From contig NZ_RDBP01000030.1 in the NCBI RefSeq assembly GCF_008042045.1, forward strand, positions 1 through 64,000: a stretch of DNA of 64,000 nucleotides, in the 5' to 3' direction. Below the pieces are notes generated by a model. That model searched no databases, had not been told where the DNA came from, and saw only the letters and a list, made by a program, of their open reading frames with translations. Shown here in pieces: positions 59,237-64,000 of this stretch; position 1 is the first letter of the stretch; each line of letters opens with the position of its first letter. A program made the position numbers and the translations under genes. The DNA is from Streptomyces sp. T39. Its GTDB lineage: Bacteria > Actinomycetota > Actinomycetes > Streptomycetales > Streptomycetaceae.

Positions 59237-61675
59237 ATGACCGGGGAAGAGATCGAACGGCTGGTCGGCAAGCTGGGACTGGCGGAGAAGGTGCGCCTGC
59301 TCACCGGCGCCACGACCTGGCGCACCGCCGCCGAGCCCGCCATCGGGCTGCGCGAGATGGTGATGTCCGACGGCCCGGCCGGGGTGCGCGGCGAGTCGTG
59401 GGACGAGCGGAGCACGTCTCTGCTGCTGCCGTCCGCCTCCGCGCTCGCCGCGCTCTGGGACGACGCGCTGGTCGAGCGGATCGGCGGACTCCTCGCCGGC
59501 GAGGCCCGCCGCAAGGGCGTGCACGTCGTCCTCGCGCCCACGCTCAACCTGCACCGCACACCGCTCGGCGGACGTCACTTCGAGTGCTTCTCGGAGGACC
59601 CCGAGCTGACCGGCCGCACCGGGGCGGCCCTGATCCGCGGCATCCAGGCCGGCGGCGTGGCCGCCACCGCCAAGCACTACGTCGCCAACGACTCCGAGAC
59701 GGACCGCCTCACGGTCGACGTCCGCATGTCCGAACGCGCGCTGCGCGAGCTCTACCTCGCCCCCTTCGAAGCCGCCGTGGATGCCGGCGTCCGCCTGGTG
59801 ATGGCCGGCTACAACGCCGTCGACGGCGCCACCATGACCGCCAGCGCGCTGCTAACCCGGCCGCTGAAGGACGAGTGGGGATTCGAGGGCGTCGTGGTGT
59901 CCGACTGGGGCGCCGTACGAGACGCCGGGCGGTCCGGCGCATCGGGTCTCGACCTCGCCATGCCGGGCCCCGAGAGCCCCTGGGCCACCGGGCTCGCGCG
60001 GGCGGTCGAGGCGGGCGAGGTGCCCGTGGAGGCCGTCGACGACAAGGTCCGCAGGCTGCTCGCCCTCGCCATGGCGACCGGCGCACTCGGCGATCGGGCG
60101 CCCGGACCGCGGCCCCGGCCGGTCACCGTCGTGCCGGCCGCCGTGCGGACCCTGCTGCGGCGAACCGTCGCCGCCGGATCCGTGCTGCTCCGCAACGACG
60201 GTGTGCTCCCCCTCGACGCCACGCGGCTGCGCACCGTCGCCGTCATCGGCGCGCACGCGGCCCGACCGCGTGCCCAGGGCGGCGGCAGCGCCGGGGTGTT
60301 CCCGTCCGCCGTCGTCACCCCGCTGGACGGCATTCGCGCCCGGCTGCGCGGCCGGGCGCGGGTGCTGCACGTACCCGGCCCGTCCGCGGGTGCCCCGCCG
60401 GAACCGCTGGACACGGCGCTGTGCCGGGATCCGCGCTCGGGCGTCCCCGGCGTACTGCTGCGCGTGCTGGACGCCTCCGGGGCGGAGCTGTACGCCGAGC
60501 ACCGGCTCACCGGACGCCAGCTGGAGCCGGATCTGGTACCCGGCGCGCGGACGGTGGAGATCAGCGCCCTCCTGCGGCCCACGACGACCGGCGAGTGGAC
60601 CTTCGGCGTCGCCGGTTTCGGCAGGATGAGCCTTGCGGTCGACGGCGTTGCGCTCGTCGACGGCGACTTCCCCCGCACCACCGACGACCCGGCCGTCGTG
60701 CACGTCGACCCGCCGGCGGTGACGGGCCGGCTCCGTCTGAAGGACAGGCGGGCCGTCCATGTGGTCGCCCGGCGCGAGCTCGTGCCCGGCTGCGGCCGGG
60801 CGACCGTCGTCACCGCCGCGCCCCCGGAGCCGGACGCCGAGCGCGCCGTCGCCGACGCCCGGCGGGCCGCGGACGCGGCCGACGTGGCGATCGTGGTCGT
60901 CGGCACCACCGAGCACAGCGAGTCCGAGGGACGCGACCGCGAGGGACTGGCGCTCGACGGGGCCCAGGACGACCTGGTCCGCGCGGTCGCCGGGGCCAAC
61001 CCCCGGACGGTGGTCGTCGTCAACAGCGGGGGCCCCGTCGCGATGCCGTGGCGCGACGAGGCGGGAGCCGTGCTGCTGACCTGGTTCCCGGGGCAGGAGG
61101 GCGGATCCGGCCTCGCCGACGTGCTGTTCGGGATCGCCGAGCCGGGCGGCAGGCTGCCCACCACCTGGGCCGCCGAGCTCGCCGACGCGCCCGTCACCCG
61201 CACCCTGCCGGCCGGCGGCCGGCTGGAGTACGACGAGGGCCTGCACATCGGCTACCGGGCCTGGCTGCGCGAGGGCCGCGAGCCCGCGTACTGGTTCGGC
61301 CACGGACTCGGCTACACCAGCTGGGAGTACGACGCGGTGGACGTCCCCGCAGGGCCGGGGCACGGCGAACCGTTCACCGTGCGCGTCCGCCTGCGCAACA
61401 CGGGCACCCGCCCCGGGCGGGAGGTGGTGCAGGTGTACCTGTCGGCCCCCGAGTCCGGCGTGGAGCGCCCCGCGCGCTGGCTCGCCGGCCACGCCGCGGT
61501 CCACGCGGAACCGGGCGCCACGGCCGTCGCCGAGGTCCGCGTCCCCGCGCGCGCCCTGCGCCACTGGTCACCCGCCGACCACGCCTGGCGGACCGAACCG
61601 GGCCGCTACCTGCTGCACGTCGGCCGCTCCGTCGGCGACGAGCGCCTCACGGCGGTACTCGTCGTTCCGCACTGA
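59237..61675 (+). CDS. GH3 family beta-glucosidase with PA14 insert
   Basis: The 812-aa protein has the GH3 (alpha/beta)8 barrel with the nucleophile Asp223 in GVVVSDWGAVRDAG and the KHYVANDSET segment of the active site. A PA14 domain is inserted in the second domain (DASGAELYAEHRLTGRQLEP to GRATVVTAAP). The (alpha/beta)6 sandwich has TTEHSESEGRDREGLALDGA, and a C-terminal FN3-like domain is present (REVVQVYLSAPESGVERPAR). No signal peptide, so it is intracellular, hydrolysing imported beta-glucosides such as cellobiose or related sugars. GGGAGGGG precedes ATG 59237. The operator upstream implies sugar-dependent control. Confidence 0.93.
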   Translation: MTGEEIERLVGKLGLAEKVRLLTGATTWRTAAEPAIGLREMVMSDGPAGVRGESWDERSTSLLLPSASALAALWDDALVERIGGLLAGEARRKGVHVVLAPTLNLHRTPLGGRHFECFSEDPELTGRTGAALIRGIQAGGVAATAKHYVANDSETDRLTVDVRMSERALRELYLAPFEAAVDAGVRLVMAGYNAVDGATMTASALLTRPLKDEWGFEGVVVSDWGAVRDAGRSGASGLDLAMPGPESPWATGLARAVEAGEVPVEAVDDKVRRLLALAMATGALGDRAPGPRPRPVTVVPAAVRTLLRRTVAAGSVLLRNDGVLPLDATRLRTVAVIGAHAARPRAQGGGSAGVFPSAVVTPLDGIRARLRGRARVLHVPGPSAGAPPEPLDTALCRDPRSGVPGVLLRVLDASGAELYAEHRLTGRQLEPDLVPGARTVEISALLRPTTTGEWTFGVAGFGRMSLAVDGVALVDGDFPRTTDDPAVVHVDPPAVTGRLRLKDRRAVHVVARRELVPGCGRATVVTAAPPEPDAERAVADARRAADAADVAIVVVGTTEHSESEGRDREGLALDGAQDDLVRAVAGANPRTVVVVNSGGPVAMPWRDEAGAVLLTWFPGQEGGSGLADVLFGIAEPGGRLPTTWAAELADAPVTRTLPAGGRLEYDEGLHIGYRAWLREGREPAYWFGHGLGYTSWEYDAVDVPAGPGHGEPFTVRVRLRNTGTRPGREVVQVYLSAPESGVERPARWLAGHAAVHAEPGATAVAEVRVPARALRHWSPADHAWRTEPGRYLLHVGRSVGDERLTAVLVVPH

Positions 61676-61703
61676 GCGCAGGAGGGGCGGGGCCGGCGAG
61701 TTT

Positions 61704-61768
61704 TGGCGGAGGGCCACGCGGGCCGCCCACCACCCCGCCGGGTGACCGGCCCGCGTGGCCCTCCGCCA
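61704..61768. repeat. Perfect 21-bp inverted repeat at the pectate lyase 5' border
   Basis: Arms 61704-61724 and 61748-61768 (TGGCGGAGGGCCACGCGGGC-C and complement) flank 23 bases. It may serve as the terminator of the beta-glucosidase gene. The right arm encodes the first recognisable residues (PAWPSA) of the pectate lyase, so the left arm is an inverted copy of that coding sequence. Confidence 0.75.
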
Positions 61769-61782
61769 ACGGCCAGCAGGCC

Positions 61783-62439
61783 GTGACCGCCACCATCTCC
61801 GTCTCCGGCACCCTGGACGGCGGGATGAAGCGCTACTACGGCAGCGGCGCCCTGGGCGACGACGGCCAGAGCGAGGACCTGCCCGCCCTGTTCGAGCTGG
61901 CCGACGGCGCCACCCTGCAGAACGTGATCCTCGGCTCGCCCGCCGCGGACGGCGTCCACTGCAAGGGCGCCTGCACGCTCAAGAACGTCTGGTGGGAGGA
62001 CGTGGGCGAGGACGCGGCCACCTTCCGCGGCAGCTCCGCCTCGCTGGTGCGCACCGTCGACGGCGGCGGCGCGAAGCTCGCCTCCGACAAGGTGTTCCAG
62101 CACAACGGCGCCGGCACCCTGGTGGTCAAGAACTTCCAGGCCGACGACATCGGCAAGCTGGTCCGCTCCTGCGGCAACTGCTCCACGCAGTACGCACGCC
62201 ACATCCAGGTGCAGAACGTGTGGCTGACGGCACCGGCCGACTCGCTCGTCGGCATCAACACCAACTACGGCGACACCGCGCGCCTGAGCGCTGTCACGGT
62301 GTACGACGACCCCGGCCGGGACATCGAGATCTGCACGAAGTACAAGGGCACCACCAGCGGTGAGCCCAGCAAGATCGGCAGTGGGCCCGACAGCACCAAC
62401 TGCCTCTACCGCGAGTCGGACATCACCTACGTCGACTGA
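61783..62439 (+). pseudogene. PL3 family pectate lyase catalytic domain, 5' end missing
   Basis: The frame encodes the PL3 beta-helix: VSGTLDGGMKRYYGSGALGD, LFELADGATLQNVILGSPAA, DGVHCKGACTLKNVWWEDVG, EDAATFRGSSASLVRTVDGG and FQHNGAGTLVVKNFQADDIG, then CGNCSTQYARHIQVQNVWLT. Streptomyces PL3 enzymes are secreted and have a signal peptide before the WP motif. Here homology begins at WPSANGQQAV (61756), directly inside the inverted repeat, with no signal peptide and no ribosome site. GTG 61783 is the first possible start. The catalytic core appears intact, but the product could not be exported. Probably a decayed gene. Confidence 0.8.
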
Positions 62440-62459
62440 TCCGGCGCCCGCACACCAGG

Positions 62460-62495
62460 CCGCGCCCTCCGCCCGCTGTGGGGCGGAGGGCGCGG
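62460..62495. terminator. Terminator after the pectate lyase remnant
   Basis: A perfect 15-bp stem (CCGCGCCCTCCGCCC with GGGCGGAGGGCGCGG, loop GCTGTG) starts 20 bases after the stop codon. Confidence 0.8.
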
Positions 62496-62515
62496 TCCTC
62501 GCCGTCCCGGGGACG

Positions 62516-62531
62516 TAGAGTCCCGTCGGTG
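62516..62531 (+). promoter_or_regulatory. -10 box of a probable leaderless transcript
   Basis: TAGAGT at 62516-62521 lies seven bases before GTG 62529 and no Shine-Dalgarno is present, so the RluA message is likely leaderless. Confidence 0.5.
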
Positions 62532-63515
62532 AGGCGACGACACACCACCCCCGCGCCCCTCCCCCAGCGGGACGGCATCGACCCGGCGCGGGTGCGGCTG
62601 CCCGAGGACCCCGCGGGTGCCTGGCCGACCGTCCGCGACCATCTGGTGGCGCGCTACGGCGGTGCGATCGGGACGGACCGGGTGGACGCGATGCTCGCGC
62701 AGGGGCGCTTCGTCGACCGGGACGGGCCGGTCGGCGGCGCGGAGCCGTACACGGCGGGACGGACGCTGTGGTTCCACCGCGACTTCCCGCCGGAGGAGCC
62801 CGTTCCGTTCGACATCGGCATCGTCTTCCGCGACGAGCGTCTCGTCGTCGCGGACAAGCCGCACTTCCTCGCGACGATGCCCCGGGGCAGCCATGTCACC
62901 GACACCGCGCTGGCGCGGCTGCGCAGGGACCTCGGGCTGCCGCTCCTCCAGCCGGCGCACCGGCTGGACCGGCTCACGGCCGGCCTGGTGCTGTTCGTGG
63001 TGCGGCCCGGTGACCGGGGGGCCTACCAGACGATGTTCCGCGACCGTGCGGTGCGCAAGGAGTACGAGGCGCTGGCCGTGCACGATCCGGACGTGGCGCT
63101 GCCGCGCACCGTGCGCAGCCGGATCGTCAAGGAGCGGGGCGTGCTCGCCGCCTACGAGGAGCCGGGCGAGCCCAACAGCGAGAGCCGTGTGGAGCTGACC
63201 GAGGTGCGGGAGGGGATCGGCCGGTACCGGCTGCTGCCGCGTACCGGCCGGACCCATCAGCTGCGGGTGCACATGAACGCGCTGGGACTGCCGATCCTGG
63301 GCGACCCGCTGTACCCGGTGGTGCGGGACGAGGGGCCGGAGGACTTCGGGTGTCCGCTGCGACTGCTCGCGCGGACGCTCGAGTTCACCGACCCCGTCAC
63401 CGGGGAGGAGCGCCGCTTCACCAGCCGGCGCGAACTGGACCCCCTCCGCCACGGCGCGCCGGGCGGGCGTGCCGGACACGGTCCCGGTCAGTGGCCGCGG
63501 TCGAGCCACTCCTGA
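62529..63515 (+). CDS. RluA-type pseudouridine synthase
   Basis: The 328-aa protein has the RluA family motifs: VVADKPHFLATMPRGSHVTD, AHRLDRLTAGLVLFV with the catalytic Asp, YQTMFRDRAVRKEYEALAVH and RTGRTHQLRVHMNALGLPIL followed by GDPLY. It converts uridine to pseudouridine in rRNA or tRNA. An N-terminal part (VRDHLVARYGGAIGTDRVDA) is S4-like. GTG 62529 is supported by the -10 box. The 3' end overlaps the convergent MBL gene by 28 bases. Confidence 0.92.
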   Translation: MRRRHTTPAPLPQRDGIDPARVRLPEDPAGAWPTVRDHLVARYGGAIGTDRVDAMLAQGRFVDRDGPVGGAEPYTAGRTLWFHRDFPPEEPVPFDIGIVFRDERLVVADKPHFLATMPRGSHVTDTALARLRRDLGLPLLQPAHRLDRLTAGLVLFVVRPGDRGAYQTMFRDRAVRKEYEALAVHDPDVALPRTVRSRIVKERGVLAAYEEPGEPNSESRVELTEVREGIGRYRLLPRTGRTHQLRVHMNALGLPILGDPLYPVVRDEGPEDFGCPLRLLARTLEFTDPVTGEERRFTSRRELDPLRHGAPGGRAGHGPGQWPRSSHS

Positions 63516-64000
63516 AGGTGCGGCGCCTCGTCGCCGACGGTGGTGGAGTCCCCGTGGCCGGTGCGCACGACGGTCTCGGGCGGCAGGGTGAGCAGCCGGT
63601 CGCGGATCGAGTCGACGATCGTCGGGAAGTGCGAGAAGGACCGTCCGGTCGCGCCGGGTCCGCCCTGGAAGAGGGTGTCGCCGGTGAAGACGGTGCCGAG
63701 CTCCGGGGCGTGCAGGCAGACGGCTCCGGGTGCGTGGCCGGGGGTGTGCAGCACGGTCAGTCCGGTGCCGGCGACGGTGATCGTCTGCCCGTCGGCGAGT
63801 TCGCCGTCGGGAGCCCGGTCGGGGTGGGTCTGCTGCCACAGGGGCAGGTCCTCGGGATGGAGCAGGACGGGTGCGCCGGTCGCGGCGGCGAGGGCCGGGG
63901 CGGCGTCGATGTGGTCGTTGTGCGCATGGGTGCAGACGATGGCGCGCAGGGTGCGGCCGCCGAGGGCGGCGAGGATCGCGTCGGCGTCGTGGGCGGCGTC
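63488..64000 (-). CDS. MBL-fold hydrolase (glyoxalase II-like), partial
   Basis: The frame runs off the right edge of the window; 170 residues are visible. It has the metal motif THAHNDHIDAAPALA, LHTPGHAPGAVCL, FTGDTLFQGGPGATGRSF and RTGHGDSTTVGDE, all typical of hydroxyacylglutathione-hydrolase-like enzymes (zinc ligands His, Asp, His). The N-terminus lies outside. Cytoplasmic thioester or related hydrolase. Convergent with the RluA gene. Confidence 0.92.
   Translation of the reverse strand, partial: DAAHDADAILAALGGRTLRAIVCTHAHNDHIDAAPALAAATGAPVLLHPEDLPLWQQTHPDRAPDGELADGQTITVAGTGLTVLHTPGHAPGAVCLHAPELGTVFTGDTLFQGGPGATGRSFSHFPTIVDSIRDRLLTLPPETVVRTGHGDSTTVGDEAPHLQEWLDRGH

Noticed and set aside
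1-64000. tRNA, rRNA, transposase, phage integrase or attachment sites
   Set aside because: None could be recognised by eye on either strand; a tRNAscan or ISfinder search was not possible here.

Overview
The window is about 64 kb of very GC-rich DNA whose codons almost always end in G or C. GTG and TTG starts are frequent, and WhiJ-type regulators, an ECF sigma factor, PP2C phosphatases and many secreted hydrolases are present. This points to a Streptomyces chromosome (inference from style and gene families). I see no rRNA, tRNA, CRISPR array, insertion sequence or prophage.

Layout. 1-7.8 kb: the 3' end of an unidentified gene, a PRC-barrel/DUF2382 stress protein, a VOC-TetR pair, a small hydrophilic protein, an MMPL exporter, a VanZ-like protein, a sortase and a CAP lipoprotein. 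7.85-11.65 kb: five tightly coupled minus-strand genes (63-aa peptide, unknown helical protein, two related DUF6895-like proteins, cytoplasmic beta-lactamase-fold hydrolase). They look like an undescribed ribosomal-peptide (RiPP-like) cluster and are the most interesting locus here. 12-15.6 kb: small proteins, a whiJ/abaA-like trio whose HTH gene is frameshifted, and a DUF574 methyltransferase. 16.2-24.1 kb: a 1515-aa fusion of a ten-helix membrane sensor, PAS, GGDEF, EAL and a PLP acyltransferase-type (KBL/CqsA-like) enzyme, coupled to a methyltransferase and followed by two glycosyltransferase genes. 24.2-31 kb: GH15 enzyme, DUF3048 lipoprotein, GAF-PP2C phosphatase, a truncated P450 and a type II NADH dehydrogenase. 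31-41.5 kb: a serpin, a small secreted protein, a complete five-gene Liv-type ABC operon, a DUF485-SSS symporter pair and a PucR-type regulator. 41.6-47.7 kb: a large LuxR (LAL) regulator, two near-identical tandem cutinase/PET-hydrolase-like lipases with duplicated upstream DNA, and a CbiZ-like amidohydrolase. 47.8-58.1 kb: methyltransferase, aldo/keto reductase, ECF sigma factor with a small partner, DUF2252 protein, zinc alcohol dehydrogenase, arginine deiminase, PNPOx-like flavoprotein, PRC-barrel protein and a LysR regulator. 58.1-64 kb: EamA exporter, GH3 beta-glucosidase under a probable LacI-family operator, a PL3 pectate lyase without its export signal, an RluA-type pseudouridine synthase and a partial MBL hydrolase.

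Much of the window reads as polymer breakdown (cutinases, GH3, GH15, pectate lyase), solute uptake (Liv, SSS symporter) and signalling (c-di-GMP, PP2C, WhiJ-like, LuxR, PucR). Three genes show decay: the WhiJ-like HTH gene, the P450 and the pectate lyase.
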